Positions 22,100-35,454 of a stretch of 64,000 nt of DNA are shown in pieces. The notes beneath the pieces are model-generated. The model saw only the letters and a program-made list of their open reading frames with translations, did not search any database and was not told the DNA's origin. Made by a program: the position numbers and the translations under genes. The DNA is taken from the NCBI GenBank assembly GCA_000469685.2, contig LS997562.1, positions 23,923,802 through 23,987,801 on the forward strand. Reading direction: 5' to 3'. This DNA comes from Haemonchus contortus. Its lineage: Eukaryota; Nematoda; Chromadorea; Rhabditida; Trichostrongylidae. Position 1 is the stretch's first letter, and every line of letters begins with the position of its first letter.

Positions 22100-23395
22100 A
22101 CACTTGGTACGCTAAATTGACTGCGACATACTTGCAATTCATTATTGATCTATCGTTCAATCGATCGATAGAATGCCTGCCCAAAATCATATTGCGAGAC
22201 CGTAATGCTATTAAACGACAAAACGCGGCATTCATGAATAATATGGAAGAAACACAAAGGGACACAGAATTGAAATTTGCTGGTAACAGTGAGTCGTGCT
22301 TGAAAGTAGCTTTTCATCCTCGACAGGTTCCGTGAGGAAGAGAACGAAGCGACGTGAGTCAGTAAGTCTTTATAGAATGTGGAGGTACTCTTAGTACAAA
22401 AAACATCGTTCTCTACAATAATGTATGTTGGAAGGTAGAGCTCCTCGGCGGAGTAGCCAGAAGGCAACTGAGACGTTCGTGATTGAAGAAGAATAAAAAG
22501 CAAAGACCGTACACCTTTTCTTCCATCTGTTCCTAAAAAACTTGCTCATCCTGGGAGGTAAGGTTCATCAAAGAGTCCCAGATGAAGGTTAAAAGAGGAT
22601 CAGAAAAGCTCTCGTGAGTAAGGACGTTCTCCTTGGCACAGTGAGATCGGAGCAGGGGACTCGTTAGGAAGGAATTGCCTGTAGGTGTCGAGCATAGTCG
22701 ACCTTTGCGAATCCCAGTCACAGTTGTTGAATGGTTTCTCCGCCCACACTGTCGATCGATTACGGTGGTGGAAGAGAAAGAGCATTCGAGAAGCCTGTGA
22801 AATTTGCACAGGTGCTATGGCGACAGGCTAGTGGGAAAGAATTGCTGAGAATAGTGCAAGTGAACTAAGGGTATCGCGGTGTGGGTACGTTTCGGGGAGT
22901 GAGTGACGACGGAGTGAGGGAATTAGCATAGCCGGTGCAATTACCACCTATTGATTGCCGTAGTGAAACAGTAACCACAGACCACCACAAGCGACCTCGA
23001 CCGTCAGCGGTTATATGAGTTTCAATAAAGGCCCAATAGATCGAACAAGGGGTATTATTTGCACAGCCGCCGCTAGAGAAGGACAAACGACTCGACCCAT
23101 GCTCGACATATGGAATGACGGGGTAGGTGTTGTGGATCAAAGTGTTGGACAACCCATATGAGTCAGCGAGACGCTTATGAAAGATATGACCGTCCTATGG
23201 TCACGAATTACTCTTATGGGCTCGAAAATTCAGTAATTTTGCATCCTGCAAGGTCTATGAGTTAGGGAAGGCAGCTATAAAAGTAGTCACAACTCTGTGT
23301 GGATAAGATTCCACCTAGAAAATACCTGAAGACGAATGTTTTAATCTATGCAAATATAAATATCCTTCGAACATCAAACGTTCTTCCTGAATACA
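22100..23395. other. No recognised gene
   Basis: Overlapping minus-strand frames at 22150-22503, 22533-22809 and 22865-23152 do not join through clear splice sites, and I recognise nothing in them. A TATAAAAG at 23276 precedes a SINE rather than a gene. Confidence 0.3.
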
Positions 23396-23399
23396 CAAA

Positions 23400-23690
23400 C
23401 AATGGGCGGGCGTGGTGTAGTGGCAAGCGGCGCATTATCACATACGCATTGTCCCGGGTTCGAATCCCCGATATCCGAAGAGGCCAAATGAACCCTCCGT
23501 CTCTCCAGGGTCGGTTAGTTGGTACCAGACTGCCTGGGAGGATAAAAGCACTGGATCGAACATCAGCTGGCCACCGCAATTCATTGTATAGACCACATAG
23601 GCATTCATGACGCCACTGAGATTCTGAATGGAACTGAATGCGAGGGCGCACTTCAGACGGGATTATTCAATACCGAAAGACATGGAATTT
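23400..23690 (+). repeat. SINE family 1, near full-length copy
   Basis: This is the clearest example of the family. The head is a tRNA-like promoter with A-box region GGTGTAGTGGCAAGCGG and B-box GGTTCGAATCCC at tRNA spacing. It is followed by CCAGGGTCGGTTAGTTGGTA, GGGAGGATAAAAGCACTGG, CTGGCCACCGCAATTCATTG and AATGCGAGGGCGCAC. Length about 280 bp. Confidence 0.85.
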
Positions 23691-23784
23691 TAGACATTTG
23701 CACTTGGTCAATCGTTTTGGGATGCGCTCCATATCGTATCCAACTTTCATTAGGAATCGTAGCAACATCGACGGGCCACACAAC

Positions 23785-23915
23785 GAATCAATTAATGCCC
23801 AAGTCGGTGATCCTCCCAGACAGTTCGATAACAATTAACTGACCTTGAAGGCAGTAGGGCTAGCCTGGGTGAGTATAAGTATGATTCTAGATTCGATCCT
23901 CGGACTGTTGGTGAA
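23785..23915 (-). repeat. SINE family 1 fragment, minus strand
   Basis: Reverse complement of the central block (GATCCTCCCAGACAGTTCG, CAATTAACTGACC) and of part of the B box. It lies head-to-head with the copy at 23400-23690. Confidence 0.55.
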
Positions 23916-24093
23916 TGATTCCACGAAACCTGCCATTTCACCACCTTTGAGCTTTCAGACAGCCCTCTGAGTCAAGAGATAAGCCGACTGCTTGGGTACC
24001 CTTCAACGATCAGGATGAACTTTCCGTGGTCTCCCATCTTTTACAAAGGACGAAAAGGATTTTGTGCTGTCGAGAGCAATATACATTTGGAAT

Positions 24094-24399
24094 CTATAGG
24101 TGCTTCAAGACGCAATATCCCCCCAGGAGAGGGCATACAGATAAGTTACAAGGTATGTCTGAAGTGATTTCTTTCAAATGGAAGACCAGTTTTGCACTTT
24201 CTTGTAAGTTCATGGTGACGTTGTGCAGAGTAGTGAGAGTAGCGATAATCCGAGTGAGTGAAGAGTTGGAGCGCCATCTAGTTTCCCAGCGGTGTGCAGA
24301 ATGCCTTTTTAGGCTCATCCCTTCGAAGTACCCTACAAAATGCTTCAACTGCAACTTCTTCTGTTGTGGTAAACTTCTCTGGATTAAATCAAGGCACAT
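24094..24399 (-). pseudogene. Possible hAT-type transposase fragment
   Basis: A 101-codon ATG frame contains a Ser/Arg-rich motif ending in RWETRWRS, followed by an amphipathic stretch. This resembles the conserved TRW(S) region after the first catalytic Asp in hAT/ZMYM-like proteins. No catalytic residues or BED finger can be seen, and the frame is short, so this is a weak family guess from one motif. Confidence 0.25.
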
Positions 24400-25540
24400 T
24401 TTTTGTTGAGATGTGATTTACTGGATTACAATGTCGGCTCACAAGTTGCTGTTCAGTAAGCAATCTGGGCCTGCTAGGAAGTATAAATTTCTATTTGTAG
24501 TATAACAATTATTTCGGTTAGTATCTATCACACCACAACCCGGCACTATATGGTTACTTCTACGTCGATTCCCTGTGTGGAAAAAAGGTATATCTCTACG
24601 CCGAAGTTCGAATTATATCCCATGGCTCCTATTGGAATGATAGCACCATAACCGTCGGTTTCATCACTATGAGAGTACCTGGTAAGGTGAAGTCTACCAA
24701 TGACTGGAGCGTGGCTCATTCCCATAAATTGACCCTGTTCTTCTTTCACTTCTTCTAGCTCCTGGTAATTGTGCATACAGCAAGCTCCTTTTCCTGACCG
24801 TAGTTTTTTTTTGAGTGGTTATTTTTACTCTGCGTGTTCTTTGCTGCTCTACACTGGACCACATGAGGTACTTTACAGCAAGTTTGCAAATAACTAAATA
24901 ATTCACTCAAAATATTATCGCGCTAGAATGTTGGAGTGACATCTAAAATAGAAACTCAACCTCAGTAAAAGGTGAGGGGAGCAAATTTTAAGGTAAACGG
25001 CGCGCTCGCTAGTAAGCGCACAAGGTATGTACACTGAAAGGGAGCAGTGTTCGGTTCGCAGCCCAATTCCTGAGAACGGTGTCAAAGAGAGAAAGCCCTA
25101 AGGGGTTAAAAGTTCCTTAATGACAGTCAGCAGCTATGCTTTATCTTCTGTTGACAAAATTTTGCATCCTTCTTCTTTGAGCATCGTCTCCTAAGCTACT
25201 ACCATGTGCGTCCTATTGGCTTCAAGACCCTGAACTAGCTATGCTCATTTGAATACTCACCTCCTGCACCTCCAAGGTTGTCTTGGCTGCCTTTACGATC
25301 CTTGATGTCTACCTTGGATCATCATCCTTGCTGCGAAATCCATTCAATGGGCACGTTCTACTGTGCCCTTGGCAACTCATTCAGCATTCAATCCCTCCGA
25401 GTTTGGTGAATTGAAATCAGTGAGAAACATTCAGTAAACATAACAAAAAGGGTCAAAATGATCTGTCTCACTACTCACCACATCATTCACCGCCTTCGCA
25501 CTCCTTTGGAACTCATCAGTTGCGGTTTGGGATCATCAAG
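24400..25540. other. No recognised gene
   Basis: A minus-strand frame at 24546-24776 has no recognisable motif. Nothing else is supported before the MITE at 25544. Confidence 0.35.
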
Positions 25541-25543
25541 TTC

Positions 25544-26218
25544 TTAAGGGCACAGTTCACGATAATTTTGGGTAATCCAGATTATGATGAAAAATGGAAG
25601 ACAAGATCGAAACTAGTGCGACTGAAGTGAAGAAACTGCGTGCATCGGTGTTTCCAAAATGAAAAAAGGCTTCGAAAACCCGTTAAAAAAAGGGGGGGGG
25701 GCTGGACGAGAATGAAACAAGATAGATGAAGAAGGTGGGGCGCCCGGACGAGCTAAACAGTGGGTTTCACTGCACGCGTGTGGGTATTGGTGCGAATAAC
25801 AGACAATGGTAAGAAAAAATTCATTCACTTATAAGCATAAATAAACAAAAAAACAGTAACAGCAAAAGTAGCTATCCTTTTTCAGCCTCCAGGAGTAGGA
25901 AATTAAATAAGGGATCGCGGCAGCAAAAAGCAGAGCAGAGGAAAAAAGAATGGGGGAAAAACATCGCCTCATCACTCGGCGATTAGCTGATTGTGCGTGT
26001 GTCCTAGAACGAATAATAGCAATCTGTATTGTCTCGACACTCGTCTAACGTGACACTGATCAAGGGGCGGGAAAGCAAACCACGGCAGCAACGGGGCTTC
26101 CACTATGCCCCAAGCGTCGAGAATGTGGGAGCGAGAGTGTCCCTTCTTCCCATGGGGGGCGCTCAGTATTCCTAAAGGAAGAACTCGGTAACCTTTTTAT
26201 CGTGAACCGTGCCTTTAA
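25544..26218. mobile_element. TTAA-flanked MITE, full copy, opposite orientation
   Basis: Flanked by TTAA on both sides. The termini are GGGCACAGTTCACGATAA and the reverse complement of AAGGCACGGTTCACGATAA. The body is the reverse complement of 7450-8113, with shared CCTCAGACGAG-like, CTATCAGCTGATCGC-like and poly-purine tracts, so the two are sister copies of a ~670-bp element. Confidence 0.75.
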
Positions 26219-26818
26219 GGTCTCAGGAGCCGTTCTAGGGGCCGTTCTATTCCGAAGAAAGCACCATAGACCATCGCTAATCTCATACTATGCTCGACTG
26301 TAGGATTAATGTACTTTGAATTGAAACGCCTATCGGATAGTTGTTGTCCATACTCTATAACACCACTTCCGAACAACTGAAGCCTGCTTTCATTCTTAAA
26401 GGTCTCTGCTTCACACCGCTGAAGGCCATTTCGAAGTAAGGTAGATGTGTGCGGAAACTACCCAAGCCTTCGAAATTTTTCTTGCCACAAACGATGGTCT
26501 GGGTGGACGCTTCCGATCGGTACAGTAACATTCAGGCAATTTCCCTACTGATACTGTTATTTATTCCATTGCAATATCTACTATACCAGTGAAATGACAG
26601 CCAGATATAGAACGACTTGAGATCCATCCACTTTGTTTGGCAGTTTTACATCGAAATTTCCCCGTTCATTGAACATCACAGCGTATTACTGACCTGGAAG
26701 CGACGAAACTAATTGGACCTAATATTGTATCCCACGTTTATTGGCTAAAAGAAATCTTTAACTTTCTCGAGGCAGGAGTTTACGATAATGTACGCCTAGG
26801 CAATTAGACTAAGCTTTC

Positions 26819-27319
26819 TTCAAGGCACAGTTCACGATAATCTCGAGGTACCCTTTTTAAAGTCGAAAAGTATTGGCGGGAAATAGTGCATCGGTAAAGA
26901 AGGAAGCGATAAAGTTCGCTGGTTTTGAGAAAAATAAGGCCCCATGGAAGAAGGGAAAATAGGACGAGATGACCATGATAGAAACAAGACGGAGGGGGTA
27001 TTCGGATGAGATGTTGCAATTGCGCAACGAGCCGACTACATCAAGCCACAACTGTACAGAACTGCCTTTCACTGTCGCTATTGGTCATGACAAGTTGTTT
27101 AACCTTCCTACATGGGCTTTCTTTTGATCGGTGCAGCCTCTACAATGCCGGCGAAACTCGTCCAAACATTCCCACTTAACGATCTTTAAGCCTTTATAAC
27201 GCCCTATCTAAGCCGTTATCCGAACTCACAGCGGCACATATAGTACACGTACGGGGGGACCACACAGTTATCTCAGAGTAATACCTCATGGCCTTTTCTA
27301 TCGTGAACTGTGCCTTCAA
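26819..27319. mobile_element. Related MITE, ~500 bp
   Basis: Both ends read TTCAAGGCACAGTTCACGATA in opposite orientation. The interior contains blocks found, inverted, at 28240-28480 and 47380-47740 and in the arms of the 4-kb duplication (TTCGGATGAGAT, CAATTGCGCAACGAG). It shares only the termini with the 670-bp elements. Confidence 0.7.
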
Positions 27320-28112
27320 TATGCAACGGCTCTACCCCAACTTTGCAAATTTATGGTCTTATGGTCTTTTCAACTTTATGGTCAACTATTTGGGCCGTCA
27401 CATGTCCACAACCGCTTGTCCAAGATTTGTTAGGAGATCAAACTAAACAGTATCGGTGGAGTTCCTATTTTATTACTGCTTCCTGACCTCGCCCACATGA
27501 CATTTCACACTCTTCATCTAGCATACGTGGCTTTTTGCGGACAGACGCATAAACCGACATACAAATAGACACACAAAGTTAGCCCTTTTTATGTAGAGAG
27601 ATATCTCACAACTATCCAACCATTTGATCATCGGCAGAGGGGTTCATCATGGTGATAGCATCTGTCCGAAACTTTTATTGCCGTTCTCGCAAACATCGTG
27701 GGTTAGTTGGAACGGCAAGGAGTGGGAATAGACTCCAGAGACTTCCAATAACGAACTGTGCAATAGATCAGTATAACAGTCACACATGAAAGGATTTGAA
27801 GATGGGCCGATTATGAGATTTTGTTATTAAATTTAAGACAGGGTTGTTGGCTGAGTCTCTGGGGAAGTCAAACAGACAAAATACCCGTCGACCAGGTGAT
27901 GACACATTTCATCGAAAGCCTTGGAAAAATAAGGAATGATATACTTTGCTCCCGCGAAAAAAGCACCAGAAAAGGGAGCTCATACTGAGGCACAAGGAAG
28001 CCTTCCACAGTTTCTATTAAACTTTTCTAATCGGTTTAAAGTTGAATGATAAATAGTAATAATGGTCCCCCGGCAATGTCTATGCCAGTATTATTTATTT
28101 AATCAAATCATC
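27320..28112. other. No recognised feature
   Basis: I see no coding segment or repeat landmark. Confidence 0.35.
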
Positions 28113-28480
28113 TTAACGGCACAGTTTACGATAAAAATAGCTTAGTCATCCCACTAGGATAAATCTGTGGCCTCCTCGTACACCATAAGTATCGCTGTCA
28201 GGTCGGAAAACAGGTTAGATAGGGCGTTATAATGGCTCGAACATTGTCCCGTGGACGAGTTTCAACGGTATTATAGAGGCTGCACCATTGGCAGGTGATC
28301 CCATATGGGAACTTCAATAGCTTGACATGACCCATAGCGACAGTGAAAAGCAATTTTGGACAGTTTTGACTTGATGTAGTCAGCTCAATGCGCAATTGCA
28401 ACAACTGAAATCTCACCAAAATCCCCTTCTATCTCATTTTCGTCATGGTATTCTCGTTCAACATCTGTTTTCACTACTTT
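28113..28480 (+). mobile_element. MITE copy with one recognisable end
   Basis: Starts at TTAA then CGGCACAGTTTACGATAAAA. It runs through CCCACTAGGATAAATCTGTG, a GACGAGTTTCAACGG block and GCTCAATGCGCAATTGCAAC, ending near TTTTCACTACTTTTTT. The right terminal repeat is missing. Confidence 0.6.
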
Positions 28481-28744
28481 TTTTAATCATCGCACCCACC
28501 CCGGAGCTCCTCCCCTGCTAAAAGTCAGGTGAAGAAAATATTCTGTTGGTAAAAACCATCTGTAAGCACGAGTGAGGTTGGCTACCCCTCCCCCTCTTCC
28601 TTCTCTGCGCTCTAGAATCCAGTGATTCAAAAAGGCGCTGCCCCCTACCTTCCTCCCTCCCTCGGAAAACGTCCGTTGCGCGCGTCCGTCGAAGGTAGGT
28701 CGTCCCGCCCACTTTGCGCGCGGCGCACCCCTTTGAGGTCTTGA
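28481..28744. other. GC-rich stretch beside the long-TIR element
   Basis: Pyrimidine- and GC-rich sequence with no credible gene. Open frames here are by-products of the composition. Confidence 0.35.
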
Positions 28745-30470
28745 GATGACATTACAGGGGAGGCGGTCGTTTGGCGCGGCCCTCGCACCCACCTTGCCAT
28801 TGGGGCGCATGGGCTCGTTAATTGCCTCTTTGGCGCCGCCCATTCCACTCGGTTTGTGAGCTGGGCAACTCGTCCAGTTGATTCAACCTTCTGACGATGC
28901 TACTCAGCCTAACCACCGCCCATCCAGCTGATAGACGCCCGGTCGATATAATTAGACGCCGAATTGACCTACATGCCTGCATCCTGTCTAATTCTACCGC
29001 AAATTTGGCTACTTTTTCCCCTTTTTTCGCTTCTGGAGATTTTTGAACTCCTTTTCAAGAGAATACTGCTAGTTACAATGGAGTGGAAGTATCATGGTCG
29101 TTTTGGAGCCTGATACTTACCACTTCAAAGTAATTTGCAGGTACATATATTGTGTGGTAAGTGTTTTATTATTTCTTCTTTGAAAAACATTTGTTTATCA
29201 TAATATTTATTTCCATCATTTACTTTATTGTCATGCACATTATTAGTCTTTCTGGCATATACATGGGTACATATCTCGACATATATTTACAATACCCCCC
29301 CCCCCCCCTTTTGACAAAGTTTTAGTAATCGGCTAACTCTTCACTCCTTTGAAAAAAATAATATTTTTCTGTACACGAAGTTTGACACAGGACTAACAGA
29401 GCAGAGCAAATGGTATTCAATGTAAGTCGGTGCTTACGCCTTCTTTTGGGAGTCTCGATCTTTTGCTCTCGTTTTTGAAAGTGAATACCCTATAAAGACT
29501 CAACTGTTAGGCAACCAATGTCTTCGGTGGTACTCACAAATGTTCCGAGTGATAATAACACCATTATCATATGTCGTTATCAAGGGGCCTTGTTCTTCAC
29601 GAAGACATCATTAGTTGGGAATTCAAAATTACTGGCGGTTGGTTAACTTTTGTCGCAAATGATATCGAACAAAGAGGATCCTTCATCGGGTTACAGATCT
29701 TGTTGGGAAGGTGTCGTAATCTAATAGCAAGAAATGAACAGAATGCTCTCCTGCTTATCGTAGTGCTTCTAATGAGGCCCTATCGCTGCACTTACCACTC
29801 ACACAGGAAAGAAATAAGGAACAATTACACCTCATAGTAAACTTAATGCTAGCAATGCTATACTATAATCGGGACGCTTAGAATAAATTTAACATAATAA
29901 ATGTTGTGAAGAAGGAAGAAATGGAAATCATGTCTGAAGTTTCGATACACCACACGATAATCTGCATTTCAATAAAGTTAACGATAGAAATAAGTATTAT
30001 GTCAAACGTCTTCGAAGAAAAAACAACAAAACACTCACCACACTATCAGTTCAGCAAAGATATGTACCGCAAATTACTTTAAAGCGGTAAGTATCAGGCT
30101 CCAAAACGACCATGATACTTCCACTCCATTGTAACTTAGCAGTATTCACTTGAAAATGGGTTGAAAAATCTCGAGAAGCAAAAAAAGGGCGAAAAAATAG
30201 CCAAATTTGCGGTAGAAATAGACAGGATACAGGTAGGTCAATTCGGCGTCTGATTATAGCGGCGTTATCGATCGGGCGTCTATCACCTGATGGGCAGAGG
30301 GTAGGCTGACTAGCACTGTCAGAAGGTTGAATCAGCTGGACGAGTTGCCCAGCTCACAAACCGTGTCGAATGGGCGGCGCCAAAGAGGCAATTAACGAGC
30401 CTATGCGCCCCAACGGCAAGGTGGGTGCGAGGGGCCGCGCCAAACGACATACACCCCATTACAGTACCAC
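28745..30470. mobile_element. Element with ~410-bp terminal inverted repeats
   Basis: Left arm about 28745-29155 and right arm about 30062-30470 mirror each other through GTCGTTTGGCGCGGCC, GAGGCAATTAACGAGCC, GCTGGGCAACTCGTCCAG, GCCAAATTTGCGGTAGAA and CGACCATGATACTTCCACTC. The ~900-bp core is AT-rich, has a poly-C run at 29295-29308 and an 88-codon ATG frame (29571-29837, +) with no recognised motif. Long inverted termini with no transposase suggest a non-autonomous DNA transposon. Confidence 0.8.
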
Positions 30471-32010
30471 CATGCGTCAGTGAGGCGAACGATTTGCATT
30501 TGTCCGTGTTATCTTCTCTTTGAGCTGACTGCCGTGGACCGAGCGCCAATCGTATGCCTCACTGACAACTGCGACAACCGTCAAGTATCACGGACTGACC
30601 TGCCGCATGCGGCGGCTGCGGCGTGACCTAGTTTCGACGGACGTGCGCAATTACCGTACTCAGCCCACCTCCTTGCTAATCGATAGGACACCACATTTTT
30701 CGTTGACTGCCCTTCTTTTTCGATTCATTTTGACTGTTCCCATTTGTTTTTCATGTTTATTAGACTTGATTGTCTGGAATGATTCCATCTCTATTATCGA
30801 CGATCGAGAGAGATTGGGTTTGAAGAAAGTGGCCAGCAAACATAAATAGTTAAGAGACTCTCTAACTCATAGATTGCGCGCTCCAATCTTCCATCGCATT
30901 TCTGCGATATGCGACGGGTGCTGCGACCGCAACGCCCTGTTTGGGAAGAAGATACTGGACCCCATGTTCCCCGCTCTAGGCTGTATTCAAATTACCGCGC
31001 GCGGGGTAGCATTTCAATTGAAATCGAAGGGCTTTGCGATGGCATTTTCGCGCCATTTTCAAACCGTGGCTTGATGCACCTGCACTGCGTATCCAAAGCC
31101 GTGGGCTGCCATATCGAATTTCGGTTCCTATCGATAGCTGGCTATTTTGTCATTTTATATTTTTCTTGCTATTATCAGTGCTGACGTTACTTTTCTTTAT
31201 TACACTTTGATGTTACACCTTACGGTGTTCAATCAAGGACGGAAACTCATGGATTGTTTCGGCGAATGACTTCATTCTCACGTCAACCCATTGATACTGA
31301 ATCATTGTCAGCAACCATCGCCATTAGTGGAACCATTCATATTTCATTTATCCCACTTGTGTACGTGATGCCGCTTTTTTTTCGAGACCACATCGCCCCG
31401 GCTTTTTTTCGGAATTAATCTAGGACAAGGTCTCATGGTGGTTTTTCGGTTATCCAAACACCTTGGGAACATATTGAAACCACATGTTACATGCCTTCTT
31501 TCATCCATATGAGCAATCCCTCGCTCCCAGATGTTTAATCGTTATTTTGTTGATATTAATTCGACTAGGAAATGTTGCTCTTGTCTGTCCTTCTGCCAAA
31601 TCATTTTTGATCAAACCCAGTTCCGAGTCGCCACGATGGCCTGGTCAGGTCTTAGTATTTCTTTCTGCTTATTCCCCACAGTATAAAATTCTTCTACCCA
31701 AAAAGCGTGCCGCGCTTGCCGCATCTTGGCACGCGCGATCGCGCGCCTTGTAGGAGGATAATTTGAATCCCTGGTGGATAATTACGGTAACGGCCGCGGC
31801 ACCCTGCCGTTTTCCGAGGAAATTCCAATAGAATTACCGAGTACGGTCCCAGCGATCAATCAATAATCAGATTAAGGATGCCTTTTTTAGCTGCTTGATC
31901 GGTTCCATTTTCGAGATATATCCCTTCACTTTTCGCTGAATACCCTAGGGGCAGGGACGTTTAAACACTTTTGGACTTACATAGTAGACGATGTGACAGT
32001 AACGAAAATT
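30471..32010. other. No recognised gene; one loose inverted repeat
   Basis: GTCAGTGAGGC at about 30477 and GCCTCACTGAC at about 30557 form an inverted repeat around a ~70-bp loop. An 80-codon ATG frame at 30607-30849 (+) has no recognised motif. Confidence 0.35.
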
Positions 32011-32017
32011 CACTCTG

Positions 32018-32165
32018 GCACTCAGCTCTTACAGTAATCCGGCACATGTTAATACGCAAATTTTTACTCGTCACATATACGACGCGTCGAATTGAGGCTT
32101 TGGGCAAGGACGCGGGGGTGGGTGGTGGTGTAAGCCAAGGGGTTACTGTAAGAGCAGAGTGCCGG
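32018..32165. repeat. Mini inverted-repeat element, ~150 bp
   Basis: GGCACTCAGCTCTTACAGTA and its near-perfect inverse (TACTGTAAGAGCAGAGTGCC) bracket about 100 bp of non-coding DNA. It may be a very small MITE. Confidence 0.55.
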
Positions 32166-33144
32166 ACCACGACGACGTGGGCCAACCCAGGTATCCGTTC
32201 CGTCCTCCCAGACGAATCTAAGATCAGTTACCAATGGTCAATGGAAGGGAAAGGCTAGTTAACAATGTCGGACATCAAGACCTTACCAAATCCACACTTA
32301 CATTTGTTATGTCGCTACCCAAAATACAACTTCACCTTACCCAAGCATTCCTTTAGGCAGCCTAATAAAGCTTGTTAATATCTCGGTTCTACAGCTTGAA
32401 TATTTACATCAAAACTGCTACTACCATTTCAACTTTGAAATTGGTCTTCCTCATTTTGCTTTACAGTATCGAGTTTTTCTCCTACCGTAACCTTGGCATA
32501 ATGGTCTCTTGGGTCTTGTTGGATTTATTCAAGTGGTACTAATCGACTTCAAAGGTCTCTTCCTCAGTCCAGAAGCAACTCAGAGATTCTACACACCATC
32601 AAGTGAACGCTTAGTTCCCTCTAACTTTGACTGGTTCGAATCCCATCTGGGATGTTCGCGGGCCAAGAAAAGTTAGCGAATCAAAAATTCCAACTTTTTT
32701 CCTCTTCAAGATGGTTCATTGAATTGTTGCCCTGTATGGATAAGACTTAATTTTCCGCCGGATGAATCCTAGCTGCTGGCTGGGGAGGGCATCAATTCAA
32801 GTTCGATCCCTGAACCATGCTGGAGAACGTTCTCTGGTATCCTTGAGAGGTTGGCAAGGTATCACTTTTTCTCGTAAAGAGTTTCAATGTCACGTTGAAA
32901 GTGTTTTATGGCTGTCCTTTCCCTCAACCCGTTGTTTCACACGTACTTCTGATAGAACTGGTTGCCGTCGATTTTGCAATGTGTATCTTCCTTACACCCA
33001 TTTCTTATCATGACGACACCACTGTCGAGTCTATCCCAATTATTCAGTTGAATTCTGCAATTTTCCCTTGCAAAATATTTTTCAAGTACATAGGTTCGGT
33101 TTCTTCCAAATTTCTCATAGATCACCTGGGCGCACTATCCCGAC
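32166..33144. other. No recognised gene; isolated tRNA-like B box
   Basis: GGTTCGAATCCCATCTGGGA at about 32634 looks like the B-box half of a tRNA-derived repeat. Nothing else is supported. Confidence 0.35.
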
Positions 33145-33375
33145 TATCCCGCAAATGGGTCGGGGATCGACTCAGGATCAATACTCGCCCAGACCAGACA
33201 AGCCTTCCATCACTCGCGGTCGATTAATTAGTATCAGACTCGTATGGGAGGATAGGAGCACTGATCAGTACATTCGTCGGTCGAGGTCAGTGTATATAGG
33301 TCCCATATGCATACAAAACGCCTCTATGATTCTAAATGTGAGTCGGGCGCCTCCCAAAAACGAGATTGACTGACT
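33145..33375 (+). repeat. SINE family 1 copy
   Basis: Starts in the head-to-body transition (CAATACTCGCCCAGACCAGA). Contains CAAGCCTTCCATCACTCG, TTAATTAGTATCAGACTCG, and the 3' block ending GGGCGCCTCCCAAAAACGAG. Confidence 0.7.
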
Positions 33376-35454
33376 TCCGTAAATATTTCCCTCTATTCAT
33401 TCTCATTTGGAATCGCTCGCAATAAGACACCCGTTTCTCCACTTTCTGCTGATTTATTGGAGCAGAATTGGAGCCGTGGGCGGGATTTGTGGGCCGTATA
33501 GTGAAATGATCGTTTTGAATCGCTGCTATGTCCAATCGAGCGCAGGGTTTGTGCATTAAAATAAAATAAATCTACTAATGACTACTTACGGTCTATTCCT
33601 AGGGATAGACTACATACCGTAGTCACCGTCATATTGAATAATAATTTGAAACAGAATAAGAATGATAATTATGTAAATGATAAATGATATCTGCCATCGG
33701 AAAGAAGACTGAGTCGATTCAATCAAGTTCCAACAAAAGAATTCCCAGAAAGAAATGCAATACCCATGGGAATCGATGATAATGATTGTCGATGAATAAT
33801 GAGCGTCATTTTTGAGACTTTTATTATTCGGCCCTCTTTCTATCTTCGGCTGTAGTACTTGATACTTCAATGGCGATACTAGTTGACCATCATAACAACA
33901 ACAATATCTTATGACTGGTAGTATGTATAGCCAATATAATACAATGTTGACGGAATAGGTTTCAATTAGCACTTTCTTTCCCTCCATCCTGATTGCCTCT
34001 GCTTTTTTTCAACATCTTTACCGTATTTATAGTGATACGCTTAACTTTGATCATCTCCTTCTTTTGGGATGTGCCATGCTTTTGTTTACCGTTCAAAAAT
34101 GACCTGGTATTTGGATGAGCACAGAGTGACTTTCAGGAGTCACTTGTCTTACTATTCAAGTCCGTATTCTTCCAGACTGGTCAAATTCCGATTAATGACC
34201 CTATCTTGGAAATATGGAAGACAAGTTAGCATACCTGGAATACGATTCTGTTTCTGGTCACAGGGGTCCTTTCCCGTTGTCAAGTTATTTTAAATTTGGG
34301 TCAGGAAGCGCCGTTCCTTGCACATTAGGTCAACTTCAGGGCATGCCTGATGCTAGTAGAGGTTGTATTCGAGCTAGCTACAAACTTAGAATGACAACTT
34401 TATGTGAGAGTTTCAGAAAGGTTTTCTGTAATTCCAGCAACATTGAATGAGCAAGCTTGTTTTTAGGAGTGAGCGATCTTCTCCCAAATTCCTCTTCTCT
34501 CTTTTTTCGCAATCATTTGCGCAGAAAATGTTGTAAATATGCAAAAATCATCAATGAGTCAGAGTGGGCAGGGCCTTGTACTGGTATAAGAAACATCTCT
34601 CTATCGGTAGTAAAACCCTGGAACTGGCTAGGGGTGGTGTTAGGTCTCTTCAGGAGTTCAACGCACCCAACGACCTTGCCTATGCCCTCCCCACGAACAG
34701 GGCATCGTCACCTGACCATCTCGATTCATTATTCTTGATAAGAGTTCAAGGAAATGTGTGATTGTACTCGATTTCAATGCCCTTTCATGGTCATCATTGC
34801 AAGTTTGTGAGAGGGCTGCTCAGGCTGAACTGGGGATTGGTGAACCTTCACGAGGCAATCACACCGCATCCGAAAATTCGGGTTTTGTGCATTTTTCAAG
34901 AGCACCTCTCTGGTTTTCATAATCCTTCAAATTTCCTGAGGCTCTTTTTTTACTATATTCGTCCGTCCGCCCTGCCCTCTGTAGGTCCCCTTCTGTCGAT
35001 GATAGGAAAATGGTAGAAAGATAGCGGATTAGGATTCTCATGCTTTCTACAGAATCAACCCAGAGACATTCCGCTTTCCTCTAATATCCCTTAAAAATTC
35101 TAAAAACCCGAATCTCATTGTATCGTTTCATTTGGAAATTCACAAGTGGAAGGGGTGAATTTGTATTCCGGGATAGTTTTTTGTAGTGCACGTTTAGTTA
35201 CATGAATGATGATTTTCGTTCCCAACCAATTCACAATAGTCAGAACTCGTCTTGGTAGAAAACTGTTCACGCTTTCATTGTTCATTGCTCATTGAGGACC
35301 TGCTGGATGACGAGATTCGTCACTGCGGAACCTCTTTTCATCGCATTCACCGTCCTGAAATTCGCAGTTGTTCGTCTCCTCTATTGCTCATGTTATTTCT
35401 GATTTCTTGAAGAAAACTATCCATCGAATCCTTGCTTGCTAATCCTTTTTCTAC
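33376..35454. other. No recognised gene
   Basis: A near-palindrome lies at about 33580-33626 (GGTCTATTCCTAGGGATAGAC core). A 125-codon minus-strand ATG frame (33610-33987) is Ile-rich at its C-terminus and has no recognised motif. A 78-codon ATG frame at 34214-34450 (+) is also unrecognised. Confidence 0.3.

Noticed and set aside
23400..23475. Possible functional tRNA gene (good A and B boxes)
   Set aside because: The clover-leaf does not close, and the same head with the same downstream body recurs many times, so it is a SINE head.
23276..23610. TATAAAAG followed by an open frame
   Set aside because: The frame begins with GTG and is mostly SINE sequence, so the TATA match is probably chance.
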